From positions 21,715,101 to 21,779,100 of the forward strand of contig CM033396.1 in assembly GCA_019426215.1 (NCBI GenBank): a stretch of 64,000 nt of DNA, in the 5' to 3' direction. The DNA is from Buddleja alternifolia. Taxonomy: Eukaryota; Streptophyta; Magnoliopsida; Lamiales; Scrophulariaceae. Positions 1-11,126 of this stretch are shown here, piece by piece (the first letter of the stretch is position 1; each line of letters opens with the position of its first letter). Position numbers and translations under genes: made by a program. The notes beneath the pieces are model-generated. The model made no database searches. It saw only the letters and a list, made by a program, of their open reading frames with translations, and was not told the DNA's origin.

Positions 1-3000
1 CGTCCTGCTCCACAGGAAGCCGTGAAGCGTCTGGCTGCTACCAAGAAGAGGGCTCCTAGAAAGCTCAGGGTACAAGTTGTTCCTGCTCCTCAGAAGAATG
101 ATGAGGAAACTGATGAGGATGCACAGGACAAGTTACCTCTCAAGCGGAGAAAGCTGGAAGGAATCATCAAACAAATTGAATTCGATGAACCAGCTGCTGC
201 TCCTCCCGCTCAAACGCTCAAACTCGTTGAAGGAGTCAACGTGAAAAAAATCTTCAAGCATTCCAGGACAAGCAAGAGTCGAGCTGCTCCTGTTCCTGAA
301 GATCCTGAGACTGTTGAGCTAAGCGCTCAAGTTGCTGTTGAGCCAAGCGCTCAAAGTGTTGTTGTTGAGACAAGTTCTCAGGGTAAGTTTATTTCTTCGC
401 ACAGCAATCTTATTCCTACATCTGTAGAAGATCCTGCTCTTATAGAGGATAGTTCATATGTTATAGCTTTAGTTCCCGCTGCTGCTGAAGCATCAACAGA
501 CGTCAATCTAGATGTTGAAATGACAGAAGTTGTGGCGATTGCCAAAGACGTTGCCACAGAAGCTGCTGCAATTGAACCTGAGGAACCTGCTCTCACAGAG
601 GTTCAGTCATCAATCCCTATTCCAGCTATAACAGAGGCACGCTCAGAAGGTCAGAGCGTTGCTGAAGACGTTACAAAGCCAAGGCACTTCTTCCAACTGG
701 ACACGCTGAAGACGATTGATCATTCAATCAACTACATGCCCCTAGCGCTCGAAGAAGATTTCATTCCTGCAGGCTATAATGAAGACAGATATATTGCTGC
801 TGAGAATGAGATAGCCCTGCTGATTGACATCGACAATCAAATTAGGGATATCGTATTTAACACTGAGATGACAGAAATTGAGAGAAAATATTATAAGGTC
901 ATTGAACTACAAAACACTCCGGGTCAAATACCATCTTCTCTCATTCTTCAACAAGACAGACAAGGAGGAACAACTCCTAGATGTGATGTGGATATGGCGT
1001 ATTACCTTGACTATGGCCACAGCAAGCCTACAGGATTTGCTCTCAGAGACTACAATATTCATGTGTATGAGCCACTTCGCCCTAGCTTTCTCAATCCATC
1101 AGACGCAGTCTTGAACCGAGAAGGCTACACACACTTTCCTCATATTGCGAACAATCCTGAAAATCTAGCTTTGGTCAATCCACTTCGCCTATGGAAAAAT
1201 AAAGCAATTCATGTCGGTGAGAGTCTCGAGTCTCTCACAGATTTGATCCAGGCTGAAGCTGATGCATATTTTGATAGCGTCTGGAATTCCAACTACCAGC
1301 CTGATAGATATCGCTTTGAATCTATCAGAGACATTCACCATGAGGGCATTAGAGCTATTGTCAATGCTGGCACCGACTATTGCATGAACGAAGTCAATTG
1401 GGTTAAAGCGTACGTGGGAAACAAGTACACTTTCTCAGAATTAGTTCAAGCTCCCCATTTGTTTGGCATAGGCATGCATGACAAGAAGCGTCATTTCGCC
1501 AAGTATTGCCTGAAGAAGCGTCAACAGAGAGTTGGACCTGTTCTCAAGCTCCCACTAATTAGACATCAAATTGAACAATGTCTGTGTCAAGAGCTTCACA
1601 GATTGTCCATTACTCCTCTACATTTCAACGCTCAAGCGTCTACCAGCGGCAGTACTCAAATTACTAGTCTGAATTTCGCTCCGAGCCATTGCGAAGATAA
1701 TTTTAACTTGATGGTGAAGATTATGACTCTATTATCTCATTTTGAAAAAATCTTCACTGCCAATCTCAGACAATGGAACGGCTCCGTCATCAATTCATTT
1801 CGAGGATATCCACTGCTCCCTTCTATCCGCAAAGAGGTACTCAATCATTACGAATTTGTCCTCTCACTGCTAGAAAGAAATCAGGGACTAGCTCAAGCGA
1901 GCTATCCATATTTAGAAGAGTACTATGCTGCTTACGTACTTGAAGATCAGCGTCTCATGTCTCTTCCCTCTGACTGCTTGATTGGATTCTCTAGAAATTA
2001 CTCACCAGATTCCATTTTTTCTATCTGTCAAGTGCCGTCCAAAGTCTTTCCGCATCATGTGCTTGATATCATTGGTCCCATGCACATCAGGGCCATTGAT
2101 AGTCCTCTTCGCACATTTATTTCTGGTTTTTGCTGTTCTACATCCAGACTCACTGAACTTTTGGAAGCTTCGTCCACTTCTCTTGCCGATTTAGCAAATT
2201 AGAACTTCCAATTCGATGACTTTCGCCAAACAGAGTCAGCGCTCGAGGAAGCCCCTGCTAAGACAATTGAAGCGTCCACTTCTGAAGCTATCCGTATTCC
2301 AGCTTCTGCTGAAAAACCTGTTCAAGCGTCTCCACCAGAGGATATTCCTGACGCTCTTGAACCATTTGCTACTGATATTGATGAGGATCTCTCTCTTGAC
2401 GTACGAGGTATTATCTTTGATCCAGCATATCGAGCTCCTCTTGACTCTCTAAAACACTCATCCAAATTCAAGCGACCGACTCCTCAAGCGGTTCAATCAG
2501 ATGAGAGTCAATCTTTTGGTCCTTTGCTCAAATCCGTTCTAGAGGATATCAGTGCTCATGCTACTCAGGATGAAGAATCCCTTCACTGGATTAAAGAAGA
2601 TTTGGCAAAGATTGAGTCTCACGTTATGAGCGCTCAGATTGCTCATATGCGTAGCTCAGCTCAAGCGACTGTTGGTGAGTGCAAACAAGTTTTTCAAAAC
2701 ATGCATGATGCTACTCACGCCAACCAACTAGCCATGAAAGAAGAGTTAGAAAAGCGCCTTGAAACCCTAGAGACATCTCTGAATGATGCTACCAGCGCCA
2801 AGCTCCTCGCATTGCAGGAACGCTTCGACAAGCGTCTGAACGACATCTCAGACTCTATGTCTCAGATTGCTCATCAGGTAAGTTTACTTACAGACCACTT
2901 TCTGAAATCTGATGATGGCAATAAGGGGGAAGAGAAGAAGAAAGGAGAAAAGAGGAAAGCGTCTAGTTTAAGAGCTCAAGAGCCTCCGCCTCTTAAGCAT

Positions 3001-3450
3001 CAAGTCTTAACCTCTACTTTTGCGCTAAGTCTCCCATCTTGGATAACTGTTTTTAAAGTAAGTGACTCTGCTGGAGCGCCTAGTAGAACACTAAGGGAAC
3101 CTCCAAGAGCACTATATCCAAATCTACCAATACCTACAAGAGCAATGTTAGAACAGTTTGACATCCCTCTTCAAAGAGCATCCATTCCAGAACCCTCAGA
3201 TCCAAGAATTTTAGCTGAAGAGAGGCAGATGTCTGACTTCATACGAACTTTCAGAATTTGCCTAAGGTATATTGGTATTGATCCAACTGATTGGGACAAA
3301 CACTTTACTGCTTTCAAAAAGAGACAACAAGAAGAAAATAAGCTCATAATCAACAAAGATCATGAAGCGATGATGACCTTGGAAGATAATCTGACTGAAG
3401 TTATCCGAGCTGAAATGCCCAAGCGATACAAAGTTAGATCAAGTCATTAA
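1..3450 (+). pseudogene. Sirevirus envelope-like ORF, one in-frame stop, 5' end outside window
   Basis: The frame is open from the window edge, so the apparent start at 22 (a GTG) is not a real start. It reads to a TAG at 2200-2202 and resumes in the same frame to a stop at 3448-3450, giving 1149 codons with one internal stop. The N-terminal part is basic, with nuclear-signal-like stretches (KRLAATKKRAPRKLR; LPLKRRKLEG), followed by an Ala/Glu/Val-rich acidic linker and a more globular middle. The part from about 2524 to 2920 is a predicted coiled coil (heptad-like Leu/Ile/Glu/Lys, e.g. KEELEKRLETLE). No gag, protease, integrase or RT motif is present. The position directly upstream of a copia-type LTR, the coiled coil and the basic N-terminus fit the envelope-like ORF that follows pol in Sireviruses such as soybean SIRE1. 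The family assignment is inferred from architecture, not sequence identity. Confidence 0.6.
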
Positions 3451-3657
3451 AGCTTTTTGATTTGCATTATCTATATTCTTGTCTCTTATATTTTGTTTAT
3501 TTAGTTGTAAAAATGCTTGTAATCTTCGATATATATAAAATGCATTTTTCAGCTGAAACATCTCGTTAAAGCGTAAATAACTCTAACTAACCTTATCTAA
3601 TCAAAGCTAACTTTTATTTTTAGCTGTCTAACTCTTGAACTATAAAAGAGTAAGTAT

Positions 3658-5210
3658 TGTTAGGAATTTCATGTTAGATGTTTTGATGATGACAATTAGG
3701 ACTTTTTGTTAGACCCCAAAATATGTAAGTTTGTTTTCAGCTTTTGAAGCGTTAGATTTGTAATAGGCTTTGTTTTATTTTTATTCTAGATTGTTAGGTT
3801 AAGTTGTCTTAGACTGAGCGTCTGATATGTTCTGAGTGAGTTTATCAGAAGTAAGGTTTGAAGACTCAAGCGCCTGGAGTCTGAATAAAGATGAAGATTC
3901 CAAGCGTCTAGAATGACCAGCTACACCAAGCGTCACCTTATAGGATAGAAGTAATCCAAGGTTCAATAAGCGTCTATCAATGACTGATTTCACCTGAATT
4001 TATTTCTAAGTCCAGAAGGAGTTTAATGCAAATATTCTCAATGCATTAACTGCCAACCGGCATTTAATTCAAATGCATTAAATGCTGATAAGAGCATTAA
4101 ATGTGATAAGCACTTTCAGACGTACGGAGAAGCCACCCTATTAGACTGTCAACTATTCAAAGACTGCAGCACCAACTTTTGTGCAGCAGATTTTCAGGAA
4201 AAAGGACAAAAGTTGTTCACTCGCGAAAGTGAGAGAGACGCGCTCTTGCATGTGTCAAACGGACACTTTTTCCAAGAATGCCTATAAATAGGACTTCAAC
4301 AACAAGCCAAATATAGAGAACAATTATCAAGTTGAATTGTTGTTGCATTGAAGTCTCGTTCCTTACAATCTCAGAAAAGCCAGAATTTTCAAGAAAACAT
4401 TCTCTTTGCTTTTTTTCAAATCCTGAAACAGTCAACCAATATCTCAAACATTCTTTTCGGGGAAACCCACATTACTACTGAGATATTCCTAGTTGTTTTA
4501 ACTTTATCAAAATCAAACAAACCTTTTAGAAAAACCCCTATCCAAGCCTCGCGATCTGTGTAAAGTCGAAGTTGGATACTTGCCGTATTTCTGGGTGAAA
4601 GAAGCAAGGGGATTGAAGTCATTTGGAGCATAAATCTGTGTGATCAAGGAGCTCAAGTCATCGACATCCATCTCTCCCTAATTTGTAGAAGATTCGGTGT
4701 GATTCTTTGAGAATCATTTTAGTGGATTGCCTCCAAGTGTTCAAGGAGAAGAAGGACGTAGTTGGGATTACACCACCCAACGAACCTTACAAATATTGTT
4801 CTTTACTTTACTTTCAGCATTCATATTGTCATATCATAAACTGATAAAAAAACTTAATCAAACGCTAAGCAACTAAATACACTTTCTGTGACGCTAAAGA
4901 TTTCCAAAAGAGAAGACTCTAAAAATCATTCCGCTGTGCTAACACTGATTTAAGAACTGAATGCTTAAACCTACTTGTTCAAAGTATTCAAATCTTGAAG
5001 TCTAAGTTAACTTTCTAAAAAAAAAATAGTCTTCATCAGACGCTTAGCCTAAGCGTCTATATTTCAAGTAAACGCTCAGTCAAGCGTCTACATTTCAAGC
5101 GTCCAAAACCATTTTAATACGAAACTTTTTGAAGTCGAAAAAGACTTCAGGGTCTATTCAACCCCCCCTCCTCCCTTCTAGACCCTTTCGTATGCCACTT
5201 GGGACCAACA
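3658..5210 (+). repeat. Sirevirus LTR, copy 1
   Basis: It begins TGTTAGGAATTTC and ends GGGACCAACA, the TG...CA ends expected of an LTR. It shares the start block, the 'TTAGACCCCAAAATAT' block and the last 70 bases with the copy at 5396-6893. A TATA box (CCTATAAATAGG, 4281-4292) marks the likely U3/R boundary. The stretch before it lacks the polypurine tract seen before copy 2. Confidence 0.8.
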
Positions 5211-5395
5211 CTTATCTTTCTATATGAATGAATGATTTATCGCTGAAACACCTTGTTGAGGCTAATCTAACATTAGCTAACTTTACTAACTTTCCAAACG
5301 CTAACTTATAATTATTTTTGGGCTTTTCTTTGAACTCTTAATTTATAAAAGAGTTATAAGAGTTAAAGTCTTGACATCATCAAAAAGGGGAAAAT
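5211..5395 (+). other. Remnant of Sirevirus internal 3' end between two LTRs
   Basis: This 185-bp piece resembles the sequence just upstream of LTR copy 1 (3550-3657): both have 'GCTGAAACA', repeated 'CTAACTT' blocks and 'TATAAAAGAGT'. It ends in a polypurine tract. It is therefore the very end of an internal domain whose remainder has been lost. Confidence 0.7.
5382..5395 (+). promoter_or_regulatory. Polypurine tract of Sirevirus LTR copy 2
   Basis: AAAAAGGGGAAAAT lies immediately before TGTTAGG, preceded by CATCATC. This matches the kind of polypurine tract that primes plus-strand DNA in Sireviruses. The equivalent site before LTR copy 1 is missing. Confidence 0.75.
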
Positions 5396-6893
5396 TGTTA
5401 GGAAATTTCATGTTAGATGTTTTGATGATGACAAGATAGGATTTTATATTAGACCCCAAAATATAGTGTAAGTTTATGTTTCATAGATCAATTGTATAAG
5501 CGTTCGAAAGAATGTAATTTTGTTAGACTTGTAATTTTTATCTTTGTAGATTTTAGACTCCGTATTAGATACCGAATTGCTAATAGAATTATAGGTGAGC
5601 CTATTAGAGATGAAGTTGAAGATCAGCGTCTGAAGTCAAAAGAAGATGAAGATTTATCCTTAGCGTCTGTCAAACGCTAAAGGACTATTTCAGGATTTAT
5701 GGATCAAGCGCTCAAAGCACTTTAGCCATCAGAATCAGATTCACTTGAAATAAATTCTCAAGTCATGAAGGACTTAAATGCAATCATTCAACGGATATTT
5801 ATTTCAAACAGGAAATAAATTCAAATGCATTAAATGCCTGATAAGAGCATTAAATGTGATAAGCTAATATGACTTGTGGACAAGCCACCTTTTGACTAGA
5901 CTGTCAGAATTTCAGAGTTTATAGCTGCTCCCGCCCAATCGGAACCAGCAGGAATTCAGGAATGTCAGAGAAAAGGTATAATCACGCACCGCATGAAAGG
6001 CACACTCTCACATGTGTACAACGGACAAATCTCAAGAATTGCCTATAAATACCTCCTTCCAGCAAACATATAGAACCACAGAGAGATAGAGATATACGTA
6101 CATGCACAAGAAAATTTGCTAAGAAAAAGCTTAGAAACTCCATAGCCAAAATCTTTCAAGCTTTTTACATACATTCCATACAGTTAAAAATATCTCAAAC
6201 ATCTTCCAAAGAAGAAACTTAAACTCTTACTGAGATATTCCAAGTTGTTTGATCTTTCCAAAACCAAACAAACCCTTGTGATAAAACCCTCAACCTTTCA
6301 TCTGAGTGAGAAAGTTGTTGAAACCTCTTACAGGCAGTATTTCTGAGTGAGAGAAGCTTATAAGAAAAGATCTTCATTGGTGCTGACATCTGTGTGATCA
6401 AGGAGCCCGAAATCATTTTCACCTATTTATTATCTTGTAGAAGATTCTGTGTGATTCTTTGATAATCATCTTAGTAAATCCCTCCAAGTGAAAAAGGAGA
6501 AGAATGACCTAGCTGGGATTACATCACCAAGTGAACCTTATATATCTTGTGTCATTTACTTTTACTATTGTCTTGTTTTATATTATTTTAGCTATTCTGA
6601 AAAAGGCAAGCCAATCTGCTAAGCGACTATTTAACCAAAATGAACGCAAAAGCTTTAAAATCATTTTTGCTGTGCTAACCCTGATTAAGCGATCTAAGCG
6701 TTACCCTACTTTGGTAAATTGCTCAAATCACAAAGTCTAAGTTATTTTTACTGAAGCGTCTGACCCAAGAGCTCAGCTTTCTAATCGTTCTAATCTTTAA
6801 AAGTGATACGAATTTTAGAAGTCGAAAAAGACTTCAGGGTCTATTCAACCCCCCTCCCTTCTAGACCCTTTCGTATGCCATTTGGGACCACCA
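5396..6893 (+). repeat. Sirevirus LTR, copy 2
   Basis: It begins TGTTAGGAAATTTC and ends GGGACCACCA, so its terminal ACA has become CCA. TATA box GCCTATAAATACC is at 6041-6053. It aligns along its length with copy 1 but with many substitutions and small indels, more than expected for two LTRs of one recent insertion. It abuts the hAT fragment at 6894. Confidence 0.75.
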
Positions 6894-7405
6894 GAAACAA
6901 GACGTGGACTTGCGATGATGGTTGTTTTACACGATTATCCTCTTAGTATCGTTGACCATGTTGGATTTCGTAGGTTCGTTGCTAGCTTCAAATCAAGCTT
7001 TTAGGGGATGTCAAGAAACACTGTTAAAAATGATATTATGAAGATTTATAGTGATGACAGGGTCAAGTGTTACCACTTATTAGAGAAGCTTAAGTGTCGA
7101 ATTGTCATCACAACTGACATGTGGACATCAAGCAACAACAAGAAAGGATTTATGGCGATTACGGGACATTGACGACTCTTGGGTCATACAGAATTGTATT
7201 TTGAGGTATTTGAAATGCTTTAGTTCTTAGATTTGTTATTGCATTTATGTATTTTACAATCTTGCATGTGACATTCGACTACTTGGTGTAGGTTTATATA
7301 TGTTCCCACTCCACATACCGCCAAAGCTTTGTCAGGGCAACTTTTTCAAGCTTTGATTGATTGGAAAATTGATCGCAAATGGTTGACAATTACCGTAGAC
7401 AATTG
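6894..7405 (+). pseudogene. hAT transposase fragment (RICESLEEPER-like), left piece
   Basis: Translation gives hAT transposase blocks typical of plant BED-type RICESLEEPER/DAYSLEEPER proteins: RGLAMMVVLHDYPLSIVDHV, VGFRRFVAS, TTDMWTSSNNKKGFMAIT and, after an intron, VPTPHTAKALSGQLFQALID and WLTITVDNC. The intron runs 7206-7291 with GT-AG ends and restores the frame. One stop follows 'FKSSF' and a short deletion near 7170 breaks the 'AHFID' segment. The 5' part is missing because the Sirevirus LTR abuts it. The right-hand continuation is at 17106-17261. It is non-functional. Confidence 0.85.
7401..7405 (+). repeat. Target-site duplication, left (AATTG)
   Basis: AATTG lies immediately before the 5' LTR and is repeated at 17101-17105 after the 3' LTR. 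The two pieces of hAT coding sequence join across it. This fixes the limits of the copia insertion. Confidence 0.9.
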
Positions 7406-9391
7406 TGTTAGAGTTTATGCCCGGTGCACCAATTTTGGGCGCCATTCTATGTAATAATAACTTTAGCTGAACGATCTTTTTCATATAAATAAAGTTAATC
7501 TTTTGGCATTCTTTATTCGTGTATATAGCTTGGTCTTAACTTAGAATAAAGTCCCGAAGGATCACACATAGCTATGAGATATCATTGCACATCGGGAATG
7601 GCAATGATGGAATATGTCTCCAAGGTTGTGATCCTTAAATATATGTTCCAAGTCGTGAAAGGGTTCGTCAAGATGAAGGGATATCGATGAGACCCAAAAG
7701 ACTTGCTTATATGAGGCATACTCTTGATAGAGTGTATCTCGTTCCATAGATATTGGCACAGTGAAAGCCTATGCATGTATGAGGGTTCCTATTGTGGGAA
7801 TAGGTATACTGAAAAACCCCATGAAAGTTCCATTAAATGGAATCCCAGTCGAATCTGGAACTTCCAGTGGTATTGTAGTATTAGAGTAATCCTTAGAACC
7901 TGAGGTTCCATTGGATGTCTTATACACAATCGATCATGTCTTGGTTTGTTACATGATTACTTAGATGATCAAAAATGGGCAAAATCAGACATGGGCTGAT
8001 TGTGTATGAAGTCAAGTGAGAATCAAGATGGGATCTATCTCTGACATCAGTCTTGTCAGTGAATCTCCTATGTTTACATAGTGAATCGACTTTAGGAATC
8101 TTCGGCCAAAGTATGATATCTAAAGAGGCATAAGGTTTCCTCATTTAGATAGTCGAAAGTCGATCTCACCGTATTTGGGAAACATAGTTATCGAATTAAT
8201 AGAGCTTCGACCTCAGCCACTGCTCTAGATTCAATCGTGAGATTAGATGGAGGGATCTTACTTATACAAGGATCAAGATCACGAAAGGCGTATCTTTATA
8301 TTCATCTTTATCTAGGTCTTCGTAGCCCGTTGCTAGACAGTAACCCCGATTTGTAAGTGCTGAGAATTAATATGGTGATTAATTCGAGTCTTGATTAAAT
8401 CAAAGGAATGATTTAATCTAGTACTTTCTATTTTAGGAAAGCACACTAGCACTTTGGGAAAGTGTACTTACTACTTGATAGTAGATGTGCCTAAGGGGTC
8501 ACACACTTAACTCGTGAGAGTCACTGCTTAAATGATGTGATTAATCAATATGGGAATATTTAATTGATGGGTTTAGCCCATAATTAAATACGGAGTCAAG
8601 AATTAATTCTTGGATTCCAATAAAAGGATGATGGCTGATTTTTTAGCCCAAAGATGAGAGGGGTTCGAATTCTTGGTGAAGAAGAAAAGGGTTTTCTTTT
8701 TCTCCAAGTCTTGCAGTTGGATTAGGATTCTAGAACTCCTATTCTATATATATGTGAATGCAAGACTAAAACCCTAAGCCTCCTATAAGTGTAAAATTTG
8801 AACCCTAACTGGAAAAAGAAGAGAGTTTTTCCTTGTCATCCTTGAGCAAATCGGCCCTACCTTGTTCCAATACGACATCGTTTTGTTCATGTGTTAAACT
8901 CTACGATTTACATATTTCATCCCTTCACATAATCAGATTCCATTAGTTATCTTATGATATTCTATCTATCATCGGGACAGGAATGGAGTGACTGAGGGGA
9001 CGGACGAGGGGAAGAAGTTTCTACTATTGCTATGACTGGCAAGCAAAGAAGCCTAAGTTTTAGACTTAGATTTATTTCGTTGGCCAACACCAATAACGAA
9101 GTAGGTGGTGACTTGAACGAGGTGTGGATACATCTTAGAGGTGCGACGTTTGGAGTACTAACACCAGGGATACGATTGACGGGCGATTTCCTCCAAGAAA
9201 TCGTGTGAACTTGCACCACAGGGTTGAAAAGATCCGACTCATTGCTGCGAGAATTTAATCGAAAGGTAAAAATTCTCGTAACCTTCTTTATAGAGTAATC
9301 AAGCAAACCATTATTTCTGTTTCGGGTGGTTGTACATTTAAATTTAAATTTCCGCTACCACGAGCCACCCGGGGAATAGAATAACCCAACA
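7406..9391 (+). repeat. copia-1 5' LTR
   Basis: It begins TGTTAGAGTTTATGCCC and ends ACCCAACA. At 1986 bp it is long for a copia LTR. A TATA-like CTATATATATGTG lies near 8741. Compared with the 3' LTR it lacks about 220 bp after 'GATTAATCAAT' (8551) and carries about 115 extra bp near 8935-9050. Confidence 0.92.
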
Positions 9392-9392
9392 G

Positions 9393-9404
9393 TGGTATCA
9401 GAGC
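9393..9404 (+). promoter_or_regulatory. Primer-binding site of copia-1
   Basis: TGGTATCAGAGC starts two bases after the 5' LTR. It is the standard plant copia site complementary to the 3' end of initiator methionine tRNA. Confidence 0.95.
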
Positions 9405-11126
9405 CATGGTTGGCTCGATTAAGCTATATTATGTGTTAGCATGTTTTATTTACGCGTATGTAAATTGGTGCATGTTAAAAATATGTTCGTCGTTTAGAAT
9501 AACTGATTTTTCGATTGGGATATAATTGATTGTTTTTGTGAAAAACGGTTTTAGTTTTGAAAATTCAATTGAAAAGGATGAATCTTGGTTGTGTGTGGAT
9601 TTATTTGAATGGTGAAGGATGATTTTGGAATCACTGATGGTTGGACATCGAGAGATGATCGGCCCGAAGGCTCAATTGTCGATTGATTATGCCTGGCCCG
9701 AGGTGGGATCGAATTTGTCCATCATTGACTGAACGAATCACTCATGGTTGAAAAGGGGCGAAATCTCATATAGCAACAGGTGCTGTCACCCGTGCCCTGG
9801 CACAGGATGACTGGTACCCGGGCGCCAGCCAGCGAGGCGGTGCCTGGGCGTCGTCAGGCCAAGGCCCAAGCATGGGTCTTCTGGTGCTCGTGCGCGATCG
9901 GCAGACTCGGGTCAAAAAAAATTCTCATTTTTTGATGTCGAAAGGTCAGGTAACCCTCCTAACCCCAGTTGATTGTTTAAAGACCTGTAATTTCTGAAAA
10001 AGATTTTGAAAATCAATATTATCCCGATGAAATTTGCAATTTTGTTTAGATGACGGATGGGTAAATTTTGGATATCGCATATATATATGTTTGTTGCTTG
10101 GCATGCTTATGTGATGGGGATGAACCATGAGCCTAGTCTATGCTGTTTGGTTTTCATTAAATGTAATATTCTAGAGTTGTAAAAATAGCCAGTTTGGCTT
10201 TTACTTTTCTGTCAAGTAGATTAGTAGTAGTTGATAGACTATGTAATCGAAGACGGAGCGAGAAGACGAAGCCAAGACTTGAAGACTTGTATGTTGTGGT
10301 GGAACCCATTGTAATAGTCTAATTGTTTTTACTTTCTAGAATGTCCTGACCCACTTTGGCTCAGTGGGTTAGTAGGTTAGGGCTCGAGGTGGCTCATCCT
10401 CGATTTACCGCTTTATGGGATGTTTATTTATCTTTCTGCTACGATATGTGATGTGTTATGAGATGCATGCAAAGGATAGATAACTAAACAATATAATTGT
10501 AATACTGATGAGACCTATTTGTATGCAATGTAATTCCCTCCTTGAAACATATTAGGCTAATGTGGGAATAGAATTGGAGTTCTATTTCCATTCCTTTCAT
10601 CATAAGTAATTGACATATGCTATGCCGCTAAAGTTCAAATCCATTTGCTCAGAAAATGGGGTGGGTTAAACCTAGGAAAGGCTGTGAGCATTACTAAGCA
10701 TATGATGCCCTATGGGATCATTGGTTTCATTACTTAGCTCAGAAAATGGGGGTAATGGAATTGAGGATTGACCACGGGATATTTGATGGGTCAAGCCTAA
10801 CATCGACTACCATGTGTTAGCTCAGAAAATGGGCACATGCGAAAGATGGGGAAAAAGATCTTGAGAACTATCAAGGAAGATGGAAGGCCCGGTAAGGCTA
10901 CTATTCGAACTAGTCATATGTTAGCTCAGAAAATGGGGCATATGATGAAGTTTAGATAGATCTCAAGCCCACTAAAGAATTAACTATTCTTCGAATCACA
11001 CCAAGAGGGTGGTGGATTTGGAAAAATAGTGGGAGACTTGTACAATTAAAGACCAAATTGTATAAGAACTTTATTTGAAAATCCGTTACTTATCGTCTGC
11101 TTAGTACGTTTTGTAGATAACACGAA
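9405..11126 (+). other. Non-coding 5' leader of copia-1
   Basis: About 1.7 kb between the primer-binding site and gag, without a long ORF. It contains a short GC-rich patch (about 9780-9910) and four spaced copies of AGCTCAGAAAATGGG or a near match at 10647, 10736, 10819 and 10923. Confidence 0.8.
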
